A stretch of DNA of 33,979 bases from Actinomycetota bacterium (GCA_004366385.1 SIRU01000002.1:1-33979), one strand, 5' to 3'. Counted from the stretch's first letter, positions 15,320 to 23,707 are shown. The notes: generated by a model not told the origin, from the letters alone. A program made the numbers and translations.

Positions 15320-16530
15320 TACCGCCTCTCGCTGCGCGGGAGCCCCGCGCTCGTCCCGCGGACGCACCCGGCGCGATCGGCCGCGACGGGAGCGATCGCG
15401 GCGCAGGCCCGCCTTCGGGCCGTGGCCGTCGTCGAGAAGCGGCCCATGATCGTCCCGATCGCCCCGAAGCACGGCTCGCGCAGTCCGTCGTCCAGGTCCG
15501 AGCAGAGCACGGCCGCTTCCTCCCCGCCCGTGAAGTTGGCGGTCATGTCCATGGCCGCGAACCTGATGCAGTCGCGCTCGCCGCCGAACGGGCGCGCGGC
15601 GGCGCACGCCTCGGCGATCTCCTGGGGATCGCGATGCGACTGACCGGACACGTCCCGGCCCATCGACTCGAAGCACGACGCGACCCAGCCGGCCTCGACG
15701 CCCGCGCACGCCTCGGCGACCCGCTCCCAGTCGGGGCCGACGACCTGGAGCACCCGCGACGTGACGAGCTGGTAGCAGACCGCCTTGTCCCTCGGAGCGA
15801 CCGCGGAGCACGGGTAGACGGGGTCGTCGTCGCGCAGCCAGCGCGAGCGGAAGCCGTACGACGTCGAGATGTTCTCCATGAAGACCCCGCCCTTGCAGGA
15901 CTCTCGGTCCCAGCTCCCGCCGAGGCGGTTGCAGACGCGGAGCGAGCGCGGGAGGTCGTAGCCGGTCGTGATCATCAGGCCGTGCCCGAGCCCGTGCAGG
16001 CACTGGTACGCGAGCCAGGCCACGGTGCGCACCTCGCGGTCGTCGCACAGGTCCCTCGCGACCGCTGCGAGCCGCTCGGGCTGGTAGCCGCGCACGTCGA
16101 GCAGCGCCCGCTCGAGGACGCCGTGGTAGTAGCCGGACCAGCACGTCGCCGAGCCGTTCGCGAACGTCCGCGCGACGTTCCCGCGGTTCCGCGCGAACGC
16201 CGCTGAGCCGATGGTGTGCGCCACGCGGTGGCAGGCGGGGTCGGACTCGTCGGCGTACTGGGCGTCGAACCGGCGCAGCGCCGCCTTCGCTCCCTGACGG
16301 TAGGCGATGTTCCCGTAGGCCTGTTCCACGCAGCGCTGATCCGAGCACTCGTCGAGGGTCGTGTCGTCGGGTCTGAAGGAGCCCGCGACCGGATGGAGCG
16401 GAACCGCCGCTGTCGGCGTCTGCCCTCCACCGTCGGTCAAGACCACCGCGGCCACGGCCAACTCGACCCCGGCCGCAGCGACGATGAGGGCGACGACGGC
16501 TCGAAGCCGGGCTCGGCGATCCCCGCGCAT
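15319..16530 (-). CDS. Exported Cys-pair repeat protein with His-rich motifs (unknown family)
   Basis: A 403-residue exported or membrane-anchored protein I cannot assign. An N-terminal hydrophobic segment (about 10-31) is a signal or anchor. Eighteen Cys occur, at 62, 67, 100, 130, 162, 177, 200, 212, 241, 252, 275, 286, 309, 321, 343, 354, 376 and 389. From residue 162 they fall into seven units of about 34-40 residues, each with two Cys 11-15 apart, the second followed by an aromatic or aliphatic residue and a helix. This suggests disulfide-stapled helical hairpins, as in Sel1-like or Hcp-type repeats. The N-terminal half carries CHRVAH (100-105), YYHG (134-137) and CLHGLGHG (177-184), a possible metal site. 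ATG at 16530 has GATACT eight bases upstream. Divergent from the lipoprotein gene. Confidence 0.72.
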   Translation of the reverse strand: MRGDRRARLRAVVALIVAAAGVELAVAAVVLTDGGGQTPTAAVPLHPVAGSFRPDDTTLDECSDQRCVEQAYGNIAYRQGAKAALRRFDAQYADESDPACHRVAHTIGSAAFARNRGNVARTFANGSATCWSGYYHGVLERALLDVRGYQPERLAAVARDLCDDREVRTVAWLAYQCLHGLGHGLMITTGYDLPRSLRVCNRLGGSWDRESCKGGVFMENISTSYGFRSRWLRDDDPVYPCSAVAPRDKAVCYQLVTSRVLQVVGPDWERVAEACAGVEAGWVASCFESMGRDVSGQSHRDPQEIAEACAAARPFGGERDCIRFAAMDMTANFTGGEEAAVLCSDLDDGLREPCFGAIGTIMGRFSTTATARRRACAAIAPVAADRAGCVRGTSAGLPRSERR

Positions 16531-16538
16531 CCTGCAGA

Positions 16539-16544
16539 AGTATC
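16539..16544 (-). promoter_or_regulatory. -10-like element (GATACT) of the Cys-pair repeat gene
   Basis: GATACT on the minus strand, 8 bases before the ATG at 16530. It lacks the initial T of TANNNT but keeps the key A and final T. Confidence 0.35.
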
Positions 16545-16604
16545 GGCACGGCGCGGACGACCGCCAAGGGGCTGCTCACGCAACCCCTCGTCTGCACGGG
16601 GCGA

Positions 16605-16610
16605 TACCCT
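16605..16610 (+). promoter_or_regulatory. -10 element (TACCCT) of the lipoprotein gene
   Basis: TACCCT is exactly 6 bases before the GTG at 16617. There is no Shine-Dalgarno sequence, and the arrangement fixes the start. Confidence 0.55.
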
Positions 16611-16616
16611 CGAGCG

Positions 16617-17057
16617 GTGCGGACGCTCGCGTGCATCGGTGTCGCGCTCGCGGCCTTCGCCTCCGGGTGCAGCGGGAACGACGAGCGGGTCTGGTCTGGC
16701 CCTCCGCAGCCGGCCGCGGACGGCAGCGTCTCCGTGGCGGAGTTCGCCGCGTACCAGGAGGCAGTCGACGAAGCGTGGGAGCGTTCCGCCGTGCTCGTGG
16801 CGGCGCAGTTCACGGCCGTCGGCGAGACCAGGGCCACCAGCAAAGGCATCCGTGCCTCGAGCTCGGAGGAGGGCACCGGCCCCGAGACGGTGACGGTGAC
16901 GTTCGACGGGCTCCTCGACGACTCCGTGCGCGCCGAGCGCTGGACGCTCGAGCTCGAGCCCTCGGGCAGCGTCTACCGGCTCGTCTCGGCCCGCCTCGAG
17001 CGGCGTTGCCAGCCGGGCCGGGGGCACGAGGAGTTCTCGCCCGAGCCCTGCGCGTAG
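16617..17057 (+). CDS. Small lipoprotein
   Basis: A 146-residue protein with a lipoprotein signal: MRTLACIGVALAAFASGC, where the lipobox FASGC makes Cys18 the likely lipidated residue. The rest is polar, with an Ala/Glu-rich helix (about 40-70) and a beta segment ETVTVTFDGLLDD. There are two more Cys near the C-terminus. No family was recognised. GTG at 16617 is chosen because it starts the signal peptide and has TACCCT six bases upstream. Convergent with GFKPxERV copy 2, with 7 bases between their stops, and divergent from the Cys-pair repeat gene. Confidence 0.72.
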   Translation: MRTLACIGVALAAFASGCSGNDERVWSGPPQPAADGSVSVAEFAAYQEAVDEAWERSAVLVAAQFTAVGETRATSKGIRASSSEEGTGPETVTVTFDGLLDDSVRAERWTLELEPSGSVYRLVSARLERRCQPGRGHEEFSPEPCA

Positions 17058-17064
17058 GGATGTT

Positions 17065-17424
17065 CTAGGGCTCGCGGCAGTCGGGGCGCGGCACCTGGTA
17101 CACGACCCTGCTTCCCCGGGAGCCGATCGCACGCACCGTGACCGTCGCGCAGCGCCCCAGCCGGACCGGGAAGCGGACGGTGAACCGGCCCTGGCGACTC
17201 GCCTGCACGCGCCTCGTGCCGCGCTTGCCCCCGTCGAGGGTCACGGTTACCCGCTCGCGCGGCTTGAAGCCCACGCCGTTCACGGTCAGCGGATACAGCT
17301 CCGCGACCAGCAGGCGCGGCTTGAGGACGACTTGCGTCGACCCTCCGTCGGCGCCTGAGCCGGTCCCGCACCCCAGCCCGAACACGACCACCGACGACAG
17401 CACGGCGAGCATACGCCGGCGCAT
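17065..17424 (-). CDS. Small exported GFKPxERV protein, copy 2
   Basis: A 119-residue exported protein, paralog of the one at 10572-10973. Shared features are an N-terminal signal, LTVNGVGFKPRERVTVTL (copy 1: LAVRGTGFKPYERVRVRY), a GRFTVRFPV strand and two late Cys separated by about 25 residues. The signal ends VVFGLGCGTG, so Cys19 may be lipidated, although the -3 residue is not the usual Leu. The Ig-like (IPT/TIG) fold is an inference. It lies 75 bases downstream of S8 protease 2 on the same strand, after a hairpin. CATACT lies 6 bases before the ATG, identical to copy 1, so it is probably transcribed separately and leaderless. Confidence 0.73.
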   Translation of the reverse strand: MRRRMLAVLSSVVVFGLGCGTGSGADGGSTQVVLKPRLLVAELYPLTVNGVGFKPRERVTVTLDGGKRGTRRVQASRQGRFTVRFPVRLGRCATVTVRAIGSRGSRVVYQVPRPDCREP

Positions 17425-17430
17425 GACGGC

Positions 17431-17436
17431 AGTATG
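17431..17436 (-). promoter_or_regulatory. -10 element (CATACT) of GFKPxERV copy 2
   Basis: CATACT on the minus strand, exactly 6 bases before the ATG at 17424. Its -35 region would fall within the hairpin at 17449-17480. Confidence 0.5.
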
Positions 17437-17448
17437 CCGTGCCTCGAA

Positions 17449-17480
17449 GGCGAGGGCCGCCCCTGAGGGCGACCCTCGCC
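17449..17480 (-). terminator. Hairpin terminator of S8 protease 2
   Basis: GGCGAGGG (17449-17456) pairs with CCCTCGCC (17473-17480), and inside it CGCCC (17458-17462) pairs with GGGCG (17467-17471) around loop CTGA, with one C-A mismatch between the two stems. It starts 19 bases after the stop at 17500. Confidence 0.7.
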
Positions 17481-17499
17481 GCGTACGCGACCCGGGACA

Positions 17500-20400
17500 T
17501 TACGGTGCGGTCTTCGTCACCGTGATCGGCACGGAGATCGCAGCAGGTGCTGACGGCGGCCCGAGCATGAGCAGGCCGAAGTAGTCCTGCCCGTCGACCA
17601 TGTCGAGCTTCGAGTAGTCGACTGTGACGGTCACCGGCGTCCCGGCCGGAACCGGCCCCGAGGGAGCAGTCACCGTCAGGTCGTTCCCCTGGATCGGGTC
17701 GATGGTGAGCTCCGCGGTCGGCGTCCCGGTGACAGCCCAGCCCTGCACCCACACCTGGTAGTTGCCGTCCGGCGGGAGGTTGAGCTGCACGAACTCGTCG
17801 CCCGTCGGCGTCGTGGACGCACCGACGATCTCCGCGTTCGTGAAGTTCCCGTCGCCGTTGGCGTCACGCACGACGAAGAGATCGATGTCGTCTCCGGTCG
17901 TCATGCGCGTTCTCACGGTGAGCCGCCCGGCATGACTCAGCGTGAGGTTCCGCTTCACGCTCGCCGAGCTCGGGTCGTTCGGGTCGTCCTGCTGCACCGT
18001 GACGTTCTCCAGCGTCGGCTGCGAGAGGCCGAACGCGTGGGCGGCCAGCCCGTCGAGCGCAAAGCCCGACGTGAAGGTCACGTCGAACGTGCCCGTGCCA
18101 TCGATGGTCGTCTCGACGACCGAGGACGGGGCGACCGACGCGCCGGCGACCTCGCTCAGGAACGGCGCGTGGAACTTCCCGCCATGCCAGCCGACCTGGT
18201 GCAGGACCACGGCGTGCAGCCCGTCCTGCGCAGGTGCAGTGACGAAGTCGGCCGCACCCCCGGTCGCGGTGTCGAACAGCCAGACGCCCCCGCCGAGGTT
18301 CGCGTTGGGGCTCCCGCCGACGGTGTCGAGGATGTACGGCGCCCCGAACACGGTGTCGGGAAAGAGCTGGAAGTGGTTCACGGCAGGACCGAAGAGCAGC
18401 GTGTCGAGGTCCGTGAACGGAGCCGTGTCGTCCCAGGTCGTCCGGGTCAGGAAGAGCGATCCGGGCGGCGGCTCCTGCCCGACGTCGAAGTAGAAGAACC
18501 GCCAGTCGCCGGACTCGGCGCGCCAGGTCCAGTCGTTCGCGCCGAAGACGGACCCGTTGTTGTAGAGGAGGTCCTTCTGCGCCTCGGCCACTGCCGGCCC
18601 GCCGAACGTCAGCGCGCCGGTGAGGTTGCCGGCGGCGTCCTGCGTCGCAGTCGCCGCGACCGCCACCGACACCGGGATCACCATCGAGTCGCCGCTCCGC
18701 GACAGCTCGATCGCGCCTGCGTACATGCCGTACGGCGTCCCGGGCGGCACGCTGATCGACGCCGCGAACGAGCCGCTCGCCGTCGCCGGCGTCGACATCC
18801 ACGCCCAGTCGACGTTCTCGTAGAAGTCGATCTGGACCTGGAAGTCGGTGATCGGGATGGCGTTGCTCCTGAGCGAGTGCTGGAGGCCCATGAAGATCCC
18901 GTCCGCCTCCTTCAGGCGCCTCGCCGGTTCCCGGAGAAACGACATGAGCGCGTTGGAGCCCGCCCGGTGGTACATGTTGCGGACGTACTCGCCCTCGTCG
19001 ATCTCCGACTTCTTGAAGTCGATGTCGAGGAAGCCGTCGATGTTGCTGCTCGTCGTGTGGATGACCTTGTCGACGACCCCGTCGCCGTCCTTGTCCCGCC
19101 ACAGCCGGCCGTCACGGTCGATGTCGGTCCAGCTGTAGGTGAGCAGCCGCCAGTCCTGGTTCTGGCTGTAGTTCCCGTCGGGGTCGAACTGCTCCCGTGG
19201 GTAGTTCAGCCGGATGACCATGAGGTCGGCGTTCTTGTGCGACCTGATCAGCGGCGAGAGGTCGCGCAGGTAGTCGGGCGCGTTGAAGTTGTACGGGCTC
19301 TCGTTCGACACGTGCTTGCTCGAGAACGAGAACGACTTGGTCCCGGTCCGCTTCAGCATCCGGTCGGACACGTTCCACGTACCCGCGCCGGTCAGCGTGA
19401 ACGTCTGAGTATCGGAGCCGCCGGGCGCGATGACGTGCGCGAACACGTCGTACTCGGTCCCGCGATAGTCGCCGGCGCGCCACTGGCTCGGCGAGACACG
19501 CGCACGCTGCCCGAGCGCCGTCTTGACCGCCTTTCCGGCATCGATCGAGCCCGCACCCTGAATCGTCGACTCGTACCCGAGGTCCTGCGCCGACGACTTC
19601 AGGATGTCCTCGACCGTGGTGTAGAAGCCCAGCGGCAGCGGGCCGGGGTTCGCCTGCCGGTACGCCTGGTACACGAGAGCAGCAGCCGCTCCGGCCACGG
19701 GCGCGGAACGGCTCGTCCCGCCCCAGGTCGCCCACGCCTCGTTGCCGTGGAGCACCGCGTTCAGCGTGACGTCGCCTGCCGAGAACGCACCGTCGGCGAC
19801 GACGTCGACGCCCGGCCGGCCCGTCGCCCCGAACCCGCGGTTCGACCAGACCATCACCTCGTTGTCGACGACCTGGCCGATCCTGTCGATCGAGTCCCAG
19901 CCCGTGCCGCCGAACTGCGTGGAGGCGCCGACCTCGATACCTGCGGCCGGTGCCGGCGGCGCGGTCGTCCCGAAGCCGGGCGCACCGTTCCCAGTGGAGA
20001 AGAGCGCCGTCGTCCGGCGCCCTGCGTGGATGACGTCGGCCTCCTGGCTCGCCGCGTCGTAGCCGTCGTTGTCGACCGCCGAGTCGCCGTACGAGTTCGT
20101 CGTCACGTCGACACCGAGGCGCGTCGCGAGGAAGTACCCGAACTGCGTGGAGAAGTCGAACGAGAAGTAGATGTCCCCGAACGGGGCGAGCTTGGCGTGC
20201 GGGGCGCCGCCGATGACCGCGCCCGGGTACGTCTTGCCGCCCCCGTCGTCGCCGTGCCCCTTGCCGCGGCACGGAACGGCGCCGGTCTTCTTGCGGAGAT
20301 CGGAGAAGCACGGCGCCTTGCCGTTGATGACGCCCTGGCCGACGACGTTGGACGCGGTCAGCGTGCCGTGACCGCCGATGGCCGGGTCGTAGTCTCCCGT

Positions 20401-21696
20401 CCAGGCGAGGAGCTGCCCGGGTGCGAAGGCGCTCCCGGGTATCCCGCCGAACGCGAACACGCCGCCGGGGACGCTCGTCACCCCGTCCGAGATGTAGTAC
20501 AGGAGCCCGCCCGAGATGTCGGTGTAGCCGTCGCCGTCCATGTCCCTGTACGAGACGGGCGAGGACTTGGACGCGGGCTTCTCGTCGGCGAAGTCGTAGT
20601 CGCCGTCGAGATCCACGTAGACGGTGTCGTAGATGCCCGCCGTCTTCGGATCGGTGACGAGGAACGCGGGCCGCTCGCCGAAGATCGCGAGCAGGTGGTC
20701 GTCGGGATGGCTCCCGAGCCGCACGTTCCCGGACTTCGACCACTCCGCGGGGAACGTGTAGTCGTGCGTGACGGTGCCGCTCGGTGCGTTGAAGTTGCGC
20801 GCCGGCCCCGTGCGCGTGGCGAAGTTGACGGTGCACGTCTTGTTCTTGCCGTGGCCCTTCTTGCCCGGGCCAGTGAGCGAGCAGGTCTTCGCCTGGGTCA
20901 GCGTGTACCAGCTGAGACCCTGGGGGATGAAGCTCGGCGCGGCGAGCCAGACGAGCGTCCCGTACGGATCGAACGCCTTCGGCCAGCCGTCCCAGCCGGG
21001 ATCCGGAGCGCCCGACCACGTCTGCCAGGTGCCGATCAGGTCGGGGTGGCCGAAGTCGGTGCCGCCGTCGAGGACGCCGACGGTCGTGCCGGCGCCGGTG
21101 AACCCGGCCTTCCACGCCTCGACGAAGTTGTGCGTCTTCGCGTCGAGAACGGCGAGCTTCTTGAGTTGCTCGAAGTTCGAGCCCTTGAGCTTGGGCGCCT
21201 TCGAGAACGGGACCTCGCGCTTGTAGAGGCCCTTGAGCACCGCGTTCACCTTCTGCTTGTCGAAGGGCTTCGCGAGCTCCGGCTCGGGGCTCCCGAGCGG
21301 CGCACCCGTCTGCTCGAAGTCGATGGGGCCGACGCTGACCACGCCCCTGGCGCCGGCCAGCTTCGGCAGGGCCTGCACCGTGGTCTCGCCGACGACGAGC
21401 GCGGCGCCGCCGGAGGCGGCCACCTTGTCGTCGTCCAGGAGCGCGCGCACGGGTGCCGCGCTGCCCTCCACGGTGACGAACACCTTGACGTCCTCGGTCG
21501 AGCCGCTCTCCACCTTCTCGACGAGCGCGGGATGCAGCTTCGAAAGCGCCCCGGATGACGCGGTCTCCACCGATCCCGGCCCCTTCGCCGCGTCGCTCGA
21601 GTCGGCGACGACGCTCGCGGGCACCGCGAGCACCACGGCCGCGGCGGCGACCACGAGAGCGGCGCGCCTGGCAAACCGATCGTAGAAAAGGCTCAT
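17500..21696 (-). CDS. Large secreted S8 serine protease 2 with Ca-binding-like insert
   Basis: A 1398-residue exported subtilase. A signal peptide (hydrophobic 12-30) is followed by a propeptide-like region to about 190. The triad is Asp210 (VGVLDGGTDFGHPDL), His443 (GGHGTLTAS) and Ser662 (GGTSRSAPVAG), with Asn570 (STGNG) as the oxyanion residue. About 230 residues separate Asp and His, far more than usual. This insert contains Asp-rich loops DLDGDYDFADE (362-372) and DMDGDGYTDISG (385-396), like Ca-binding repeats. More such loops occur near 865-885 (DIDRDGR, DKDGDGVVDK) and 1275-1290 (DANGDGNF). The last 200 residues are beta-rich and pre-peptidase-C-like. ATG at 21696 follows AGGGGGAGG; in-frame upstream codons are not signal-like. 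Confidence 0.93.
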   Translation of the reverse strand: MSLFYDRFARRAALVVAAAAVVLAVPASVVADSSDAAKGPGSVETASSGALSKLHPALVEKVESGSTEDVKVFVTVEGSAAPVRALLDDDKVAASGGAALVVGETTVQALPKLAGARGVVSVGPIDFEQTGAPLGSPEPELAKPFDKQKVNAVLKGLYKREVPFSKAPKLKGSNFEQLKKLAVLDAKTHNFVEAWKAGFTGAGTTVGVLDGGTDFGHPDLIGTWQTWSGAPDPGWDGWPKAFDPYGTLVWLAAPSFIPQGLSWYTLTQAKTCSLTGPGKKGHGKNKTCTVNFATRTGPARNFNAPSGTVTHDYTFPAEWSKSGNVRLGSHPDDHLLAIFGERPAFLVTDPKTAGIYDTVYVDLDGDYDFADEKPASKSSPVSYRDMDGDGYTDISGGLLYYISDGVTSVPGGVFAFGGIPGSAFAPGQLLAWTGDYDPAIGGHGTLTASNVVGQGVINGKAPCFSDLRKKTGAVPCRGKGHGDDGGGKTYPGAVIGGAPHAKLAPFGDIYFSFDFSTQFGYFLATRLGVDVTTNSYGDSAVDNDGYDAASQEADVIHAGRRTTALFSTGNGAPGFGTTAPPAPAAGIEVGASTQFGGTGWDSIDRIGQVVDNEVMVWSNRGFGATGRPGVDVVADGAFSAGDVTLNAVLHGNEAWATWGGTSRSAPVAGAAAALVYQAYRQANPGPLPLGFYTTVEDILKSSAQDLGYESTIQGAGSIDAGKAVKTALGQRARVSPSQWRAGDYRGTEYDVFAHVIAPGGSDTQTFTLTGAGTWNVSDRMLKRTGTKSFSFSSKHVSNESPYNFNAPDYLRDLSPLIRSHKNADLMVIRLNYPREQFDPDGNYSQNQDWRLLTYSWTDIDRDGRLWRDKDGDGVVDKVIHTTSSNIDGFLDIDFKKSEIDEGEYVRNMYHRAGSNALMSFLREPARRLKEADGIFMGLQHSLRSNAIPITDFQVQIDFYENVDWAWMSTPATASGSFAASISVPPGTPYGMYAGAIELSRSGDSMVIPVSVAVAATATQDAAGNLTGALTFGGPAVAEAQKDLLYNNGSVFGANDWTWRAESGDWRFFYFDVGQEPPPGSLFLTRTTWDDTAPFTDLDTLLFGPAVNHFQLFPDTVFGAPYILDTVGGSPNANLGGGVWLFDTATGGAADFVTAPAQDGLHAVVLHQVGWHGGKFHAPFLSEVAGASVAPSSVVETTIDGTGTFDVTFTSGFALDGLAAHAFGLSQPTLENVTVQQDDPNDPSSASVKRNLTLSHAGRLTVRTRMTTGDDIDLFVVRDANGDGNFTNAEIVGASTTPTGDEFVQLNLPPDGNYQVWVQGWAVTGTPTAELTIDPIQGNDLTVTAPSGPVPAGTPVTVTVDYSKLDMVDGQDYFGLLMLGPPSAPAAISVPITVTKTAP

Positions 21697-21729
21697 TGGG
21701 CCTCCCCCTATGTGATGTGCGCAATCCCC

Positions 21730-21747
21730 CCGGCCATGGGAGGCCGG
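21730..21747 (-). other. Hairpin in the leader of S8 protease 2
   Basis: CCGGCC (21730-21735) and GGCCGG (21742-21747) with a 6-base loop, between the predicted transcription start and the Shine-Dalgarno. It could stabilise the mRNA 5' end or tune translation. Confidence 0.35.
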
Positions 21748-21757
21748 ACGCGGCGGC

Positions 21758-21786
21758 ATCATGCGACGCCTACACCTCGAAGTCAA
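21758..21786 (-). promoter_or_regulatory. Promoter of S8 protease 2 (TTGACT-17-CATGAT)
   Basis: On the minus strand, TTGACT (21786-21781), a 17-base spacer and CATGAT (21763-21758). It predicts a leader of about 55 bases with a strong Shine-Dalgarno. Like S8 protease 1, this gene has a -35 near TTGACA, unlike most genes here. The rest of the 21697-21860 gap holds nothing else I can support. Confidence 0.55.
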
Positions 21787-21860
21787 GTCGATCGCTCCGG
21801 CCGGGGCCGTCGGGGCCGCGAACCTGCGACGCCGGGGCTACCGGCGCCTTCTAGGAGAGA

Positions 21861-22106
21861 TCAGCGCTTGGCGGTGCGCCAGCGGCCGAAGATGAGGCCG
21901 CCGACCGTGAGGCCGAGACCGAACGTCCCGAGGGCGAACGCACCGATGGCGATCGTCTTCCGCCACAGGGAGAGCCGCCGCCAGCGGCCGATCGCCTCCA
22001 CCTCCTCGGACGTCAGCGGCTCGCCGCGGCGTTGCTTCCGCACGGCCCCGCCGGCCCGCAGCCCGAGGTAGATGTCGTCGAAGAGCTCCGGCGCTTCGTT
22101 CGCCAC
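21861..22106 (-). CDS. Small membrane protein
   Basis: An 81-residue protein of unknown function. Residues 1-45 are polar (VANEAPELFDDIYLGLRAG, then a basic stretch with QRRGEPLTSEEVEAIGRWRR). A hydrophobic segment of about 23 residues (IAIGAFALGTFGLGLTVGGLIFG) and a basic end RWRTAKR follow, so a single-pass membrane protein with N-in or N-out topology is expected. GTG at 22106 is selected because TACACT lies exactly 6 bases upstream and there is no Shine-Dalgarno. Divergent from the M32 carboxypeptidase gene. Confidence 0.68.
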   Translation of the reverse strand: MANEAPELFDDIYLGLRAGGAVRKQRRGEPLTSEEVEAIGRWRRLSLWRKTIAIGAFALGTFGLGLTVGGLIFGRWRTAKR

Positions 22107-22112
22107 GCTGCG

Positions 22113-22118
22113 AGTGTA
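22113..22118 (-). promoter_or_regulatory. -10 element (TACACT) of the small membrane protein gene
   Basis: TACACT on the minus strand, 6 bases before the GTG at 22106. It is the same hexamer and spacing as at the FmdB-family gene. Confidence 0.55.
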
Positions 22119-22190
22119 ACGCCTGCCCCGGCCGTGACCGCGGTGTTCACGAGCTCGCAAAGCTCCCGCACCTGGGCCGGTTCCCGTGGA

Positions 22191-22196
22191 TAGAGT
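22191..22196 (+). promoter_or_regulatory. -10 element (TAGAGT) of the M32 carboxypeptidase gene
   Basis: TAGAGT is 12 bases before the GTG at 22209, predicting a leader of about 5 bases. No Shine-Dalgarno is visible. Confidence 0.45.
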
Positions 22197-22208
22197 TCGC
22201 GACCGCCC

Positions 22209-23699
22209 GTGGAGCCCGCCCTCGCCGAGCTGAAGCAGCGCCTGGCCGAGATCACCGATCTCGCGCGCGTCGGCAGCCTGCTCGCCTGGGACCTGGAGGT
22301 GTACATGCCGCCGACGGGCGCGGATGCGCGCGGCACGCAGCTCTCCACGCTCACCTCGCTGATCCACCGGCAGGCGACCGACGACCGGGTAGGCGAGCTC
22401 CTGGACGAGCTCGAGCCCTACGCCGCCTCGCTCCCCTACGACGCCGACGACGCCTGCCTCGTGCGCGTGGCGCGACGGCGCTTCGAGAAGCTGCGCAGGA
22501 TCCCGACCGAGCTCGCGGCCGAGTTCACGAAGGCCCAGGCCGACGGCTACACCGCCTGGGTGCCGGCGCGCGAGGAGAACGACTTCGCCGCGTTCCGCCC
22601 CGCCCTCGAGCGCCTGGTCGACGTGAAGCTGCGCATGGTCGAGTGCTTCGCCCCGTACGACGACGCGTACGACGTCCTCATGGACGACTTCGAGGAAGGG
22701 CTGCGCTCGGAGGACGTGACCCGGATCTTCGAGACGCTCCAGCCGGAGCTGACCGCCCTCGTCGACGAGTACGCAGGCGAGCTCGACGAGGTCCTGCGCG
22801 GGCCGTTCCCCGTCGACCGGCAGGACGCGCTCTCTCGCGAGGTCGCCACGGCCTTCGGCGTCGACTGGGGCTCGTTCCGGCTCGACCTGGCCGTGCACCC
22901 GTTCGCGACCTCGCCGAGCCTCACCGACATCAGGCTCACCACCCGCTACGACGAGGGCGACCTGAACTCGCTCTTCACCGCGATGCACGAGACCGGCCAC
23001 GGCCTGTACGAGTTCGGCTCCAGCCCGTCGCTCGACCGCACGCCGCTCTGCGGGTGCTCCTCCTCGATCCTCCACGAGTCGCAGAGCCGGCTGTGGGAGA
23101 ACGTCGTCGGACGCTCCCTGCCGTTCTGGCGCTGGTTCTACCCGCGTGTCCAGGAGGCGTTCCCGGAGCGGCTGGGGGCGGTGCCGCTGGAGCGGTTCCA
23201 CCGCGCGATCAACCAGCCCATGCGGTCGTTCATCCGGGTGGACGCAGACGAGACGAGCTACGGGCTGCACGTGATCCTCCGCTACGAGCTCGAGCGGCGG
23301 CTCGTCGCCGGGACGCTCGCCGTCGCCGACCTCCCCGAGGCCTGGAACGCGCGCTTCGAGGAGCTGCTCGGGCTCGAGGTGCCCGAGGACCGGCTGGGCG
23401 TACTCCAGGACAGCCACTGGTCGACCGGCTACTTCGGGTACTTCCCGACGTACCTGCTCGGCACCGTGCTCTCCGTCCAGATCTGGCAGTGCGCGGTGGA
23501 GGCGGTGCCGGACGTCGAGGAGAAGATGGAGCGCGGGGACCTCGCCGACCTCCACGCGTGGCTGCGCGAGAGCCTGTACGCACTCGGGAACAAGTTCCCG
23601 CCGGAGGAGACGATCGCGCGCGTGGTGGGCGGGCCGCTGGAGCCCGGGCCGTACCTCGCGTACCTGCGCGACAAGCTCGGCGCTCTGTCGGCGGCGTAG
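22209..23699 (+). CDS. M32-family metallocarboxypeptidase
   Basis: A 496-residue zinc carboxypeptidase (Taq/Pfu type) that removes C-terminal amino acids from peptides in the cytosol. The zinc motif HETGH is at 260-264 (the family usually has HEAGH or HETGH), and the third ligand is Glu290 in HESQSRLWEN (289-298). Other family blocks are present: HPF (230-232), DIRLTTRY (240-247) and RVDADETSYGLHVILRYELE. Length is typical (about 500). There is no signal peptide. GTG at 22209 begins the family N-terminus. It converges with the DUF2277 gene, with 8 bases between their stops. Confidence 0.94.
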   Translation: MEPALAELKQRLAEITDLARVGSLLAWDLEVYMPPTGADARGTQLSTLTSLIHRQATDDRVGELLDELEPYAASLPYDADDACLVRVARRRFEKLRRIPTELAAEFTKAQADGYTAWVPAREENDFAAFRPALERLVDVKLRMVECFAPYDDAYDVLMDDFEEGLRSEDVTRIFETLQPELTALVDEYAGELDEVLRGPFPVDRQDALSREVATAFGVDWGSFRLDLAVHPFATSPSLTDIRLTTRYDEGDLNSLFTAMHETGHGLYEFGSSPSLDRTPLCGCSSSILHESQSRLWENVVGRSLPFWRWFYPRVQEAFPERLGAVPLERFHRAINQPMRSFIRVDADETSYGLHVILRYELERRLVAGTLAVADLPEAWNARFEELLGLEVPEDRLGVLQDSHWSTGYFGYFPTYLLGTVLSVQIWQCAVEAVPDVEEKMERGDLADLHAWLRESLYALGNKFPPEETIARVVGGPLEPGPYLAYLRDKLGALSAA

Positions 23700-23707
23700 C
23701 CGAGCGG

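Noticed and set aside
17932-21558. Long plus-strand open frame opposite S8 protease 2 (about 1200 codons)
   Set aside because: Low-complexity Arg/Val/Glu-rich shadow. The minus strand has the complete catalytic triad, signal peptide and Shine-Dalgarno.
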